From Vibrio sp. S17_S38 (GTDB lineage: Bacteria > Pseudomonadota > Gammaproteobacteria > Enterobacterales > Vibrionaceae), in contig NZ_JAAUWW010000002.1 in assembly GCF_014694375.1 (NCBI RefSeq), positions 1 through 64,000 on the forward strand: DNA of 64,000 bases, read 5' to 3'. Each line of letters starts with the position of its first letter. Position 1 is the stretch's first letter. Positions 36,801-45,904 of the stretch are shown here, in pieces. Both the position numbers and the translations under genes were made by a program. The notes under the pieces are model-generated. The model was not told the DNA's origin and ran no database searches. It saw only the letters and a program-made list of their open reading frames with translations.

Positions 36801-36854
36801 CTTTATTCTCTTGGAACTATGTACTCATTACGATAAATGCGAAATGGAATTGTT

Positions 36855-38831
36855 ATGTCAAGCCAAGAAAAGATCTTAATTGAATTACCTCGAACACACA
36901 AAGACGGTCATTTATTTAAGATCTCAGATCAAATTATTAATTGGATTGAACAATATCAACATTTCAAAGGTGTCACGCGAAGTATTATTGAACTTCTTAA
37001 TCTCATTTCACTCCGTGGTTTATCAAGCAAAGATGGTCTGGTCTCTACCACTGAATTAATTGAAGCAACTGATGGCCAATTAACTCGAGCCGCAATTCAA
37101 CAACGATTACGGGCAGCCGTTTCTATCGGTTTATTCCAACAAATTCCTGTCCGATTTGAAGAAGGATTAGCAGGAAAATCGATGCTGCATACGTTTGTTA
37201 ACCCAAATCAATTAATATCATTGTTGGGATCAAGCAGCTTAAAAACTGAATTTACTAGACAAACTGAAATCCAAAAGCGCTCAAAAGCATTAGCACAAAC
37301 CCAAGTTAATCGACAGCTACTCAACGAGCATGGTTTATATACACCACCAGCAATGAGAAATGAAGCGGATCAATTCATTGTCTCTCCGACTAATTGGGCA
37401 GGGATCATAGATCAAGCATTAGCCCCGCCAAGAACAAGAAAAAGTTACCAAAAATCAATGGTTACTATTTCTGGAACACGCGCAATCATTGAAACAAGAT
37501 CATCAAAAAATATTATGACCGTTGATGATCTGATGACTCTGTTTGCCTTGTTTACACTCACCGTTCAATACCATGAACACCATCAAGATGATTTTCATGT
37601 TGATGCGAAACAAATGCCAAACAAGACACCGTTGTATATTACCGATATCCTATCTTTACGCGGTAAAAAAGACAGTGGCCCAGCTCGAGATTCCATTCGC
37701 GACAGTATCGACCGTATTGAATTTACCGATTTTCAATTGCATGAGTTAACGGGTCGCTGGCTAAGCGAAAACATGCCAGAAGGATTTAAAAGTGATCGTT
37801 TCCGATTTATTGCTCGAACGATCACGGCGTCCGATGAAGCACCAACTGAAAACTCAGCCGGTGAAATCAGGATCAAACCTAATCTGTACATTCTGGTCTG
37901 GGAACCTTCCTTTTTTGAAGAATTATTGACTAAAGATTACTTTTTCTTATTCCCTCCAGAGATTTTGAAGCAACATACCTTGGTTTTCCAGCTGTATACC
38001 TTCTTTAGAAGCCGTCTAGTACGTCGTTTGACTGAATCTATGCTACTCAGTGAAATTAATCAGAAACTCTCTAGGAACATCGAATGGCGTCGATTTTCAA
38101 TGGATCTTATTCGGGAGTTGAAGAAACTTTCGGAAGGTAAATCTACAAAAGATCTTTTTGTCGTTAATTTGTGGGGGTATCACTTAACGATCACCAATAT
38201 TATGGAAAAAGAGAAGATCATTGATTATCAGATGGATATTCGTTGCGATGCTGAAGAAGTTCTCCGTTTCTCTCGTGCAAGGACCACCAATGCTGGTAAG
38301 AGAAATATGGCACCTACATTGCCAAACCCACTGCGCCATGAATTAGTATCAAAGCAGAAACTGCAAGAATTGGCTGAAATCATTGATGGTGAGTTTGAGC
38401 CTATCCAACGTAAAGCTCCGTCACCACGTGGGCGATTAGGTCGCCGCGTGAAACAGAAAAAACACCTAGTTGAAATTAATGCTGATGAGTTGATCATTAC
38501 TCTATCTAAATATACTTCACCAGAAGCGCTAGAACGCAGTTTAACGGCTCTTTCGGCTATGACAGGGCATCCATATGCTTCTATCAAAGAAGAATGCGAT
38601 GAGCTCATTGACAAGCTCGATTGGCTACGAGTCGGTGAAACCATCGTACCGTATGAAACATTGAGTAAAACGGTTGAATTATTTAATCAAGAATCAAAAG
38701 ATAAGCATTTATCAATAGAGCGTGTGATTGCTGGTTTGGCGGTTAGGCGAAAAGTTTGCAAGCAAGTCTATGGAGGTCATTTAGACGAAACGGTTATTCG
38801 TGCATTAAATGAAATGGCAGCAGACAGTTAA
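36855..38831 (+). CDS. rctB: chromosome 2 replication initiator RctB
   Basis: The 658-residue protein, the same length as V. cholerae RctB when started at ATG 36855 (MSSQEK), initiates replication of Vibrio chromosome 2. It has winged-helix DNA-binding domains. Very conserved stretches include WIEQYQHFKGVTRSIIELLN, GQLTRAAIQQRLRAA, YITDILSLRGKKDSGPARD and TTNAGKRNMAPTLPNPLRHE. It binds the GATC-containing iterons (activating) and 39-mer-type sites (inhibitory), and represses its own gene. An upstream in-frame codon at 36837 is less likely. A terminator and an iteron palindrome follow directly. Confidence 0.95.
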   Translation: MSSQEKILIELPRTHKDGHLFKISDQIINWIEQYQHFKGVTRSIIELLNLISLRGLSSKDGLVSTTELIEATDGQLTRAAIQQRLRAAVSIGLFQQIPVRFEEGLAGKSMLHTFVNPNQLISLLGSSSLKTEFTRQTEIQKRSKALAQTQVNRQLLNEHGLYTPPAMRNEADQFIVSPTNWAGIIDQALAPPRTRKSYQKSMVTISGTRAIIETRSSKNIMTVDDLMTLFALFTLTVQYHEHHQDDFHVDAKQMPNKTPLYITDILSLRGKKDSGPARDSIRDSIDRIEFTDFQLHELTGRWLSENMPEGFKSDRFRFIARTITASDEAPTENSAGEIRIKPNLYILVWEPSFFEELLTKDYFFLFPPEILKQHTLVFQLYTFFRSRLVRRLTESMLLSEINQKLSRNIEWRRFSMDLIRELKKLSEGKSTKDLFVVNLWGYHLTITNIMEKEKIIDYQMDIRCDAEEVLRFSRARTTNAGKRNMAPTLPNPLRHELVSKQKLQELAEIIDGEFEPIQRKAPSPRGRLGRRVKQKKHLVEINADELIITLSKYTSPEALERSLTALSAMTGHPYASIKEECDELIDKLDWLRVGETIVPYETLSKTVELFNQESKDKHLSIERVIAGLAVRRKVCKQVYGGHLDETVIRALNEMAADS

Positions 38832-38865
38832 GCGCTAATTTAATGATTTTATTATAAAATTCATC

Positions 38866-38896
38866 AAACCCAACGATATTATCTTTGGGTTTTTTT
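38866..38896 (+). terminator. terminator after rctB
   Basis: AAACCCAA and TTTGGGTTT pair across a 10-nt loop, followed by a T run. It ends 65 bp after the rctB stop. Confidence 0.8.
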
Positions 38897-38932
38897 GGAA
38901 GCATGATCAAGGTTAACCTTGATCATGCTTCC
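38897..38932. repeat. perfect 36-bp palindrome made of two head-to-head iterons
   Basis: Positions 38897-38914 are the exact reverse complement of 38915-38932. Each half contains the iteron (AAGCATGATCAAGG / CCTTGATCATGCTT), and the centre is GGTTAACC. It begins one base after the T run of the rctB terminator. It is a strong candidate RctB dimer-binding or handcuffing site. Confidence 0.75.
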
Positions 38933-39327
38933 TTAGTTAGTTGGATGTTAGAATATTTGGCGTGAACATTTTTATTACTTTGATGAATGCTTTTCGCCGA
39001 TAACGAATAGCAAAATTATAAATAGATACTTGCTAGAAATAAAAATTTATCTAAAATGCGCGCGATCTGCTATTTATTATTATGGAAGACAAAATAGTTG
39101 GTGATGAAAGGGCGATATGGTTGTCCGATTAAGAGGTGCTTTTTTATGGACATTTTTTGCTACAGCACTCAATTTATATGCAAAGGGAAACTGCATTGTT
39201 TTGCTTAATTGGCTGTGTTGTAAGTTAAGTCTGATTGAAGTCACAATCTCTATATTATTCACTTAACAAGGTGATCATTTCTTGCTTAATATTCATCTTG
39301 TTTCTACATGCTTTTCTGGAGGTATTT

Positions 39328-39525
39328 ATGTCAATTAACTCAATCAATCATGATGACATGACCGATATCACGACATCTTGGGACAAAAAAGATGACTCAA
39401 TTGCTCAAGCGGATTCAAAACAAATGAAGAGTGCTGAGGCAAGACGCAGAATCGAAACATTACGAGAAATTCGTGAAAGCGGATTAACGTTGGAAGAAGC
39501 AAGAGAATTAGGTTTGATCCATTAA
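39328..39525 (+). CDS. small acidic conserved protein, function unknown
   Basis: The 65-residue protein starts MSINSINHDDMTDITTSWD after an excellent ribosome-binding site (GGAGG, 6 nt upstream). The second half is an amphipathic, charged helix (SAEARRRIETLREIRESGLTLEEARELGLI). I do not recognise a named domain. The strong start signal and helix pattern suggest a real gene. The preceding stretch 38933-39327 shows no other gene. It lies between rctB and the DUF3283/yebC genes, in the origin-proximal block. Confidence 0.6.
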   Translation: MSINSINHDDMTDITTSWDKKDDSIAQADSKQMKSAEARRRIETLREIRESGLTLEEARELGLIH

Positions 39526-39584
39526 TCAATACTAAATCTTAAGATAAGTTATGGGCAGGGTGAGCCATTCACCCTGTTTTATTA

Positions 39585-39599
39585 ATTTACACTGTAAAA
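39585..39599. other. parS2 site 5
   Basis: ATTTACACTGTAAAA matches NTTTACANTGTAAAN. It lies between the two small genes downstream of rctB, on the opposite side of the origin from sites 1-4. Confidence 0.8.
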
Positions 39600-39677
39600 T
39601 CCCGCAATATCTTTTATTTTTCGTTTACGCCTATGGTATATTTCGGGGTATTACGACTCCAAAATACAGGCCATCTT

Positions 39678-39887
39678 ATGTCGATTAATCTATCTTTGCT
39701 GCCACCAGCAGAAAAAAACAAGATCGAATTGGATAAACAAGCTTCATATTTTGTATGGCAATTAAAGCAAGCGAAAGCTGGACCGGAATTGTTGTTCAAT
39801 GAAGCCGAAAAAATCCGCGACCCTAATGAGCGAACTTTTTTTGAGCAAGCAATACAAAAATACAAACGGATTATGGGAGTAGCATAG
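39678..39887 (+). CDS. DUF3283 family small protein
   Basis: The 69-residue protein (MSINLSLLPPAEKNKIELDKQASYFVWQLKQAK...) is mostly helical, with a basic end (YKRIMGVA). It resembles the DUF3283 family of Vibrio small proteins. The start at 39678 was chosen because the conserved sequence begins there; an upstream in-frame codon adds 15 untypical residues. The function is unknown. Confidence 0.65.
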   Translation: MSINLSLLPPAEKNKIELDKQASYFVWQLKQAKAGPELLFNEAEKIRDPNERTFFEQAIQKYKRIMGVA

Positions 39888-39984
39888 CTTTCATTAGTAT
39901 GGCGGTCGTGGTCCGAAATCATAAGTTTGCATAGAAACTTGTGGTCACATTCAGCATAAAATTAAAATCAGAGAGAATATTCCC

Positions 39985-40707
39985 ATGGGAAGAAGTTTTG
40001 AAGTGCGCAAGGCCTCAATGGCAAAAACAGCAGGCGCAAAAATTAAAGTTTATTCAAAGTACGGTAAAGAAATTTACGTTGCTGCTAAAAATGGCGGCTC
40101 TGATCCAGATATGAATTTATCACTTAAACATCTTATTACTAAAGCCAAACGAGATAATGTGCCTGTGCATGTTATTGATAAAGCGCTAGACAAAGCTAAT
40201 GGCGGAGGTGGTGAAGACTTCCAACCTGCACGTTATGAAGGCTTTTCTCCGGGCGGCGCAAGTGTGATTGTCGATTGCTTAACCGATAACGGTAACCGTA
40301 CTTTCCAAGATGTTCGCCAATGCTTCGTTAAAACGGGTGCGAAAATTGGTAGCCCTGGTACCGTTGCGCATATGTTCGACCACCAAGCGGTGTTCCAATT
40401 TGCTGGCGAAGATGAAGATTCGATTCTTGAAGCACTTATGATGCAAGATGTTGATGTCACTGATATTGAACTTGAAGATGGCATGATCACTGTATTTGCA
40501 CCACATACTGAGTTCTTTAAAGTAAAAACAGCATTAAGTGCTGAGTATCCAGATCTTGTTGTGGACGTTGAGGAAATTACTTTTGTTCCTCAAACGCACA
40601 CTCCAGTCACGGGTGACGATTTAGTTAAATTCCAAAAATTCTTAGACTTACTCGACGATTGTGATGATGTTCAACAGGTTTACCACAACGCAGAAATTGA
40701 AGAATAA
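39985..40707 (+). CDS. YebC/PmpR family protein
   Basis: The 240-residue TACO1/YebC family protein starts [31 protein letters not shown] and has the conserved core [24 protein letters not shown] and [19 protein letters not shown]. Family members relieve ribosome stalling at difficult sequences, and some have been described as DNA-binding regulators. This is the shorter, YeeN-like paralogue found near rctB in V. cholerae. A terminator follows. Confidence 0.85.
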   Translation: MGRSFEVRKASMAKTAGAKIKVYSKYGKEIYVAAKNGGSDPDMNLSLKHLITKAKRDNVPVHVIDKALDKANGGGGEDFQPARYEGFSPGGASVIVDCLTDNGNRTFQDVRQCFVKTGAKIGSPGTVAHMFDHQAVFQFAGEDEDSILEALMMQDVDVTDIELEDGMITVFAPHTEFFKVKTALSAEYPDLVVDVEEITFVPQTHTPVTGDDLVKFQKFLDLLDDCDDVQQVYHNAEIEE

Positions 40708-40738
40708 TATTGTGATTTGTTAGTATGAATATCTTGAA

Positions 40739-40765
40739 CACCGAGCCCATAAACTCGGTGTTTTT
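40739..40765 (+). terminator. terminator after the YebC-family gene
   Basis: The arms CACCGAG and CTCGGTG with an 8-nt loop are followed by TTTTT. Confidence 0.85.
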
Positions 40766-40804
40766 CTTTCGATACTGTTATATTTTACAAGTGTTTATCT
40801 TAAG

Positions 40805-40982
40805 TAACTAACTAACTAACTAACACTGCTTTTAACTTGTTGATTTTAAATTCTTAGTTTTCTATTTGAGCTGCGGTAATTAAATCGTTACTCGTATTAT
40901 TTTAAATACATATAAAAAATGGTCTTCTGGTAGACTATTAAATTGTCACATAAAACTATCCTAGATCATTATCTATCTAGGA
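40805..40982. repeat. intergenic region with a tetranucleotide tract and a hairpin
   Basis: In the 308-bp gap between the YebC-family gene and the HAD gene, TAAC is repeated five times (40805-40824). Further on, TCCTAGAT/ATCTAGGA forms a perfect 8-bp inverted repeat (40959-40966, 40975-40982), 34 bp beyond the HAD-gene stop, and is a possible terminator for it. I see no gene here. Confidence 0.6.
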
Positions 40983-41016
40983 CAGCCCCTTAAGTTCATC
41001 TACGCTCGATTAGACT

Positions 41017-42003
41017 TTAATCCGCAAAAATTTGTTTCCAATCTTGCTTCATATCAACCACGTTCCAGTTGTCTTTTTTAGCCAGTGGAAGCGCTTTTTC
41101 TAAATGACCAACGGAAGAGTTTTTATCATAAGCCCATTCACGCTTTTCATCGGTATGGTGAATGAGTAGTGCAAAGCTTGAATACGATGAACTTTTTGTC
41201 CACTGCAACATTTCTAAATCACCATCAGAATTACCCGCTGCGAAAACCGGTTTTTTTCCAATGTAGGTTTGAATTGATAATGGCTTTTGTGCTTTATCAT
41301 TATTCACATTAATTTCAGCTAAACGCATGATAGTTGGTTTACCATCGATGACTTTATATTCTTGTTTGAGCGAAGACCCTAAAATCTGTTCTTTAGGGAT
41401 ACCGTAGACTTCAGATGCCCAAGCGCGCATAAAGTCCACTCCTCCCCCTGAAACAATATAGGTTTTAAAATCATTGTCTTGTAAGTAGTGTAATAGTTCT
41501 ATCATCGGTTGATAGACCATTTCAGTAAACGGACGTTTGGTATTAGGGTGACGAGCGGTTTTTATCCATGCTTGTACTGCGGCATCAAAGTCATCACTGC
41601 TCATGCCTGCGTGGCTCGCCATTACAATTTTCATTAAGCCTTCCATGCCTGACTTTTTGATTCCTTCTAAATCCCCTTTTAATACTGATGCAAAAGGTTC
41701 TTCTGTCTTCCATTCTGGGTGTTGGTTCGCTTTCTCTTTTATTTGTTCTAAGGCGAAATAAAGTTGGAAATACACCGGCTTCTCTGCCCATAAAGTCCCA
41801 TCATTATCAAAGGTCGCAATACGATCGGATACGGGAATAAATTGTTTTGAGTCGGGAGTGGTAGTTTGTTGAACATATTGAATAATACTTTTTTTAGCCG
41901 CGGTATCATTCCATGATGGTAGGGGATCTACCTCCGTACTGGCGAGTACTTGATGACTGATTACAGTGACTAGCACCACACTTAATATCCGTAAAAATTT
42001 CAT
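41017..42003 (-). CDS. exported HAD-superfamily phosphatase
   Basis: The 328-residue protein has a signal peptide (residues 1-21, ending HQVLA). The HAD motifs are FDNDGTLW (motif I, nucleophile Asp), IVSGGG (motif II) and GNSDGDLEML (motif IV). The DND variant of motif I and the helical cap suggest a periplasmic acid phosphatase of broad specificity. It lies downstream of the arylsulfatase in the same direction, with a terminator between them, so the two may act together on organic sulfate and phosphate esters. Confidence 0.82.
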   Translation of the reverse strand: MKFLRILSVVLVTVISHQVLASTEVDPLPSWNDTAAKKSIIQYVQQTTTPDSKQFIPVSDRIATFDNDGTLWAEKPVYFQLYFALEQIKEKANQHPEWKTEEPFASVLKGDLEGIKKSGMEGLMKIVMASHAGMSSDDFDAAVQAWIKTARHPNTKRPFTEMVYQPMIELLHYLQDNDFKTYIVSGGGVDFMRAWASEVYGIPKEQILGSSLKQEYKVIDGKPTIMRLAEINVNNDKAQKPLSIQTYIGKKPVFAAGNSDGDLEMLQWTKSSSYSSFALLIHHTDEKREWAYDKNSSVGHLEKALPLAKKDNWNVVDMKQDWKQIFAD

Positions 42004-42053
42004 AATGTGCCCTTAATCAATACGAGTAATACGCTATTTTTTGTCTAATTTGA

Positions 42054-42087
42054 TAAAAATAAGGCCTGCAATTAGTGGCAGGCCCTA
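42054..42087 (-). terminator. terminator after the arylsulfatase gene
   Basis: On the minus strand GGCCTGCC and GCAGGCC pair with a short loop and are followed by TTATTTTTA. Confidence 0.8.
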
Positions 42088-42117
42088 TATGACTTTACTT
42101 CGAATAAGCTCAATTAA

Positions 42118-43665
42118 TTACTTAGTGGTGGGTGCTTCAGAAAGTTTCTTCATCACGTCATCTAAGTTAAATGTTGCTGGTGTTTGGCTTGGTGGGAACT
42201 CTTTGAATGTTTCCAAGAACTTTCCTACGTAAGCTTGTGCTGGTACATAGAGATAAACATGGTCCATTACCCAATCCCAATAGGTATTAGATGTGATATC
42301 TGCTTCTTCATATGGATCTGAACGTAAGTTAAATAGCTTAGGAGTACGCAGTGGTGTGAATGGGTCTGCCCATAAAGCTAACGTCCCTTTCGTACGTTGC
42401 TCCATAAAGACGATTTTCCAACTTTCATAACGAAGACCAACTAATTGACCATCATCATTGAAGTAGAAGAATTCTTTACGTGGTGACTCTTTTACTTTGC
42501 CTGTTAGGTAAGGTAATTGGTTATAACCATCTAGGTGAACTTTGAAAGTTTTATCCCCAACTTTTTTACCTTTAAGCAGCTCTTCTTTCACTTTTGTTTC
42601 ACCAGCGGCCGCTGTTAACGTTGGTAACCAATCAAGACCACTGACAATACCATTGGCAATGCTGCCTGGTTTGATGTGGCCAGGCCAACGGATCATAGCA
42701 GGAACACGGTAAGCACCTTCCCAGTTGGTGACTTTTTCACTACGGAATGGACTATTACCTGCATCTGGCCATGTGTTTTTATGTGGGCCATTATCGGTGG
42801 TATATAACACAATGGTATTATCCGCTACACCTAGATCATCAAGTTTTTTAAGAATAGCGCCGACTTGATTATCATGCTCAATCATACCATCAGCATATTC
42901 AGTGCGTGAGTTAAGACCAGGCTTATCACGATGCTCTTCTTTCACATGGGTACGGAAGTGCATACGAGTTGCGTTCCACCAAACAAAGAATGGCTTATCC
43001 GCTTTAACTTGTTTTTCCATGAAATCCATTGCCGCAGATGAGGTTTCTTCATCAATGGTTTCCATACGTTTACGAGTCAGTGGACCTGTATCTTCAATTT
43101 TTCCGTCAGAATAAGAGTGAATAACACCACGTGGACCAAATTTCTTTCTAAATTCAGGGTCAGTCGGGTAGTTACGTTGTTCCGGTTCTTCTTCGGCATT
43201 TAAATGGTAAAGGTTACCAAAAAACTCATCAAAACCATGTTGGGTAGGTAGGAACTCATCGCGGTCACCTAAATGGTTTTTACCAAATTGGCCAGTTGCA
43301 TAACCAAGTGGTTTTAAGAGTTGAGCAATAGTGACATCACGAGCTTGTAAACCAACATCAGCTCCAGGTAAGCCTACTTTGGCCAAACCAGTACGCAGCG
43401 TTGATTGTCCTGTAATGAAGGTAGATCGACCTGCGGTACAGCTTTGTTCTGCATAATAATCAGTGAAAATAACACCATCGTTAGCAATTTTATCAATATT
43501 AGGGGTGTGGTAGCCAACAAGACCCATTGAATAGGCGGAAATATTGGTTTGACCGATATCATCACCCATGATGACTAAAACATTTGGTTTATCCGATGCG
43601 GCAAAGCTACTAAATGAAGCTAATGCCCCACTTATCACTATTGCCGTTTTAAAAAAATTACGCAT
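42118..43665 (-). CDS. exported arylsulfatase
   Basis: The 515-residue type I sulfatase has a signal peptide (ending SFSSFAASD). The metal-binding start is PNVLVIMGDDIGQTN, and the active-site signature CTAGR (in EQSCTAGRSTFITGQ) has Cys as the residue converted to formylglycine. Later come the conserved GQFGKNHLGD and YTTDNGPHKNTWPDAG. It hydrolyses sulfate esters in the periplasm. The Ala instead of Pro in C-x-A-x-R is an accepted variant matured by anSME-type enzymes. No maturase or sulfatase-specific transporter gene is adjacent. It has a GGAGG ribosome-binding site. Confidence 0.85.
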   Translation of the reverse strand: MRNFFKTAIVISGALASFSSFAASDKPNVLVIMGDDIGQTNISAYSMGLVGYHTPNIDKIANDGVIFTDYYAEQSCTAGRSTFITGQSTLRTGLAKVGLPGADVGLQARDVTIAQLLKPLGYATGQFGKNHLGDRDEFLPTQHGFDEFFGNLYHLNAEEEPEQRNYPTDPEFRKKFGPRGVIHSYSDGKIEDTGPLTRKRMETIDEETSSAAMDFMEKQVKADKPFFVWWNATRMHFRTHVKEEHRDKPGLNSRTEYADGMIEHDNQVGAILKKLDDLGVADNTIVLYTTDNGPHKNTWPDAGNSPFRSEKVTNWEGAYRVPAMIRWPGHIKPGSIANGIVSGLDWLPTLTAAAGETKVKEELLKGKKVGDKTFKVHLDGYNQLPYLTGKVKESPRKEFFYFNDDGQLVGLRYESWKIVFMEQRTKGTLALWADPFTPLRTPKLFNLRSDPYEEADITSNTYWDWVMDHVYLYVPAQAYVGKFLETFKEFPPSQTPATFNLDDVMKKLSEAPTTK

Positions 43666-43967
43666 GAAATCCTCCAGCGCGATAGTCCATGAAAAGGTCG
43701 GTATGTACCACTCCCTTCGTTTGCGTCACTTGCTGATATTTTATCGCCAATCTGATGATGAAATATCTAACGTTTTACAAGTTTAAACCATTTTCTTGAA
43801 AAGTCAGGGGATATATGTGAAGTGATTGTTAATGAAGTTGTTTTCTTGGAGCAATCCCCCGTTGGTATTGGTTTAATTGTTAATTATAAGTATTATAACC
43901 GGAAGTTATTTTTTATACGTATATACTGCAATAAAGGATCTTTTTTGTGTGATTATATGAGGTGAAC

Positions 43968-44954
43968 ATGACAATCAATCGTGATTCTATTAAATATTTA
44001 GTCGAACATGTTGAACAGTCCGTGATTGGGCAATCTCATGTGGTTAATGCTTTAGTTATAGGTTTATTAACTGGCGGACACATTTTATTGGAGGGTTTAC
44101 CGGGTACGGCGAAAACTCGTTCAGTAAAGGCGTTAGCTAATGCTTTGCACACTCAATTTGGTCGCATCCAATTTACTCCTGACTTATTACCTTCTGATGT
44201 GACAGGAGCAGAGCTATATCAAGAAGTTGACGGTCACCACCAGTTACATTTTCAAGCTGGACCTATTTTCAATAACCTAGTGTTAGCTGATGAAATCAAC
44301 CGTGCGCCAGCAAAAGTTCAAGCTGCACTACTTGAAGCCATGGCAGAAGGAACGATTACCGTTGGAGATAAAACACATCAATTACCAGAATTATTTATGG
44401 TATTGGCGACTCAAAACCCGATAGAACAGGAAGGGACTTATCCTTTACCCGAAGCGCAAATGGATCGCTTTTTATTGAAAGTGAATGTCGATTATCCGCA
44501 GCGCAATGCAGAGAAAGATATTATCCGTTTAGTGCGTAGTGAAGAACAAGGTAGCTTACAATCTCGGGCCACCGATGAATCTACTTTTCAATTTGATATT
44601 CAAACGGTTTTTGATGCGCGCAAAGAAATCGCAGCGATTGAAGTTTCTGATATGGCTGAAGATTACATCGTTAACCTAGTGATGGCGACTCGTACACCAA
44701 GTGATTACCCTGATTCATCGTTACATCAGTGGATTCAAGTTGGTTCAAGCCCTCGTGCTTCGATTGCTCTGGATAAATGCTCCCGTGCTCATGCTTGGCT
44801 CAATGGCCGAGATCATGTAACACCTGACGATATAAGAGCCATGGTGCCGATGGTGATGGGCCATCGCTTTATTCTTTCCTATGATGCACTTGCCGATGGA
44901 GTGACCCACCAGCGAGTGATTGATGAGTTATTGAGTTGTGTAGCAATCGGTTAG
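43968..44954 (+). CDS. MoxR-family AAA+ ATPase
   Basis: The protein of about 328 residues has Walker A EGLPGTAKT, Walker B LVLADEINRAP, sensor 1 MVLATQNPIEQEG and a C-terminal lid domain. These are features of MoxR ATPases, which act as chaperones for proteins with VWA domains. It opens a six-gene operon with DUF58, DUF4381, two VWA proteins and a BatD-like protein, so its clients are presumably those VWA proteins. The start at 43968 has GAGG 5 nt upstream. Confidence 0.88.
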   Translation: MTINRDSIKYLVEHVEQSVIGQSHVVNALVIGLLTGGHILLEGLPGTAKTRSVKALANALHTQFGRIQFTPDLLPSDVTGAELYQEVDGHHQLHFQAGPIFNNLVLADEINRAPAKVQAALLEAMAEGTITVGDKTHQLPELFMVLATQNPIEQEGTYPLPEAQMDRFLLKVNVDYPQRNAEKDIIRLVRSEEQGSLQSRATDESTFQFDIQTVFDARKEIAAIEVSDMAEDYIVNLVMATRTPSDYPDSSLHQWIQVGSSPRASIALDKCSRAHAWLNGRDHVTPDDIRAMVPMVMGHRFILSYDALADGVTHQRVIDELLSCVAIG

Positions 44955-44964
44955 GAGAGGCATT

Positions 44965-45903
44965 ATGGCAACTCAAAACCTTGACCCTAGAGTGTATTGC
45001 GGGTTTTCTCGTTTAGTTCGTCTTCAATCACAATCTCACGCTTTTAGTTTTTTACCGCAAATGAATGCAGGAACGGCTTTGGCGGGGCGACATAATTCTC
45101 GCTTTCGAGGAAGAGGACTTAATTTTGAAGAGCTTCGCCATTACCAACTAGGTGATGATATTCGTAATTTAGATTGGAAGGTAACGATCCGTACCGGAAA
45201 ACCTCATGTGAGAACCTACACCGAAGAGAAAGATCGGCATGTATTAATTGCCGTTGATCAGCGTAGTGGGATGTTTTTTTCCTCGCAAGATACGATGAAA
45301 TCTGTAGTCGCAGTCGAAATTGCCGCGTTAACCGCCTGGAGAGTCCTCAAGGATAATGATCGAGTCGGCTTTAGCTTTATCACTCCACAACGCATTATTC
45401 ATCATAAAGCCCAGCGTTCTCAAAATGGTTTATTACGAGATCTCAATGAAATGGCTCGGCATAACCAAGCATTAAATATTGAATCTAAGAATGCCAACCA
45501 TGTGCACTTTAGTGATTGGGTTAAAAGTATTGCCCAGTTAAAACTAAAAGGGGCAACCATTGTGATGATTAGTGATTGGAGTGATACGACTGAGCTGGAT
45601 ATTAAAAGGCTTCAACACCTACAGCAACATAATGACATTTTGAGTCTAATGATCTCAGATCCTATGGAGCAGTGGCTACCTGATCAGGTAATAAATAGCC
45701 GTTGGGTGATTGGGGATGGTCACTATCAGCTTAGTTTGGATACAGCATCAAAGCTTGACACTGCCAATGAAACTCTCCGCGCCACGAGTCATATAAAACG
45801 AGATCAATTAGCCAAAATTATGGCGATCAACAATTTACCTTTCATTGATTTAGATACTCGTGGTGACCATATCAAGCAATACAAACGTTCGGTTGGAGGT
45901 TGA
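44965..45903 (+). CDS. DUF58 domain protein
   Basis: The 312-residue protein has the DUF58 core: FRGRGLNFEELRHYQLGDDIRNLDWKVTIRTGKPHVRTYTEE. A VWA-like fold follows (HVLIAVDQRSGMFF), with a degenerate metal site. DUF58 proteins always accompany MoxR ATPases. It is cytoplasmic or membrane-associated and lies 10 bp after the MoxR gene. Confidence 0.85.
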   Translation: MATQNLDPRVYCGFSRLVRLQSQSHAFSFLPQMNAGTALAGRHNSRFRGRGLNFEELRHYQLGDDIRNLDWKVTIRTGKPHVRTYTEEKDRHVLIAVDQRSGMFFSSQDTMKSVVAVEIAALTAWRVLKDNDRVGFSFITPQRIIHHKAQRSQNGLLRDLNEMARHNQALNIESKNANHVHFSDWVKSIAQLKLKGATIVMISDWSDTTELDIKRLQHLQQHNDILSLMISDPMEQWLPDQVINSRWVIGDGHYQLSLDTASKLDTANETLRATSHIKRDQLAKIMAINNLPFIDLDTRGDHIKQYKRSVGG

Positions 45904-45904
45904 T

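Larger units (their letters stand above)
35780..36854 (+). other. replication origin of chromosome 2 (oriC2)
   Basis: This gene-free stretch between parA2 and rctB has the architecture of V. cholerae oriCII. On the left is a regulatory half with five isolated TGATCA-centred iteron-like sites (36125, 36172, 36215, 36273, 36388), three of them in reverse orientation. A perfect DnaA box (36500) follows, then six regularly spaced iterons (36523-36651), then an AT-rich segment with ATCA repeats that runs to the rctB start. All iterons contain GATC, so Dam methylation should control RctB binding. Confidence 0.85.

Noticed and set aside
36636-36836. A 66-residue open frame between the iterons and rctB.
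   Set aside because: It starts inside the last iteron and covers the AT-rich unwinding region, and its composition reflects the DNA (Lys/Ile/Tyr/Asn). There is no ribosome-binding site.
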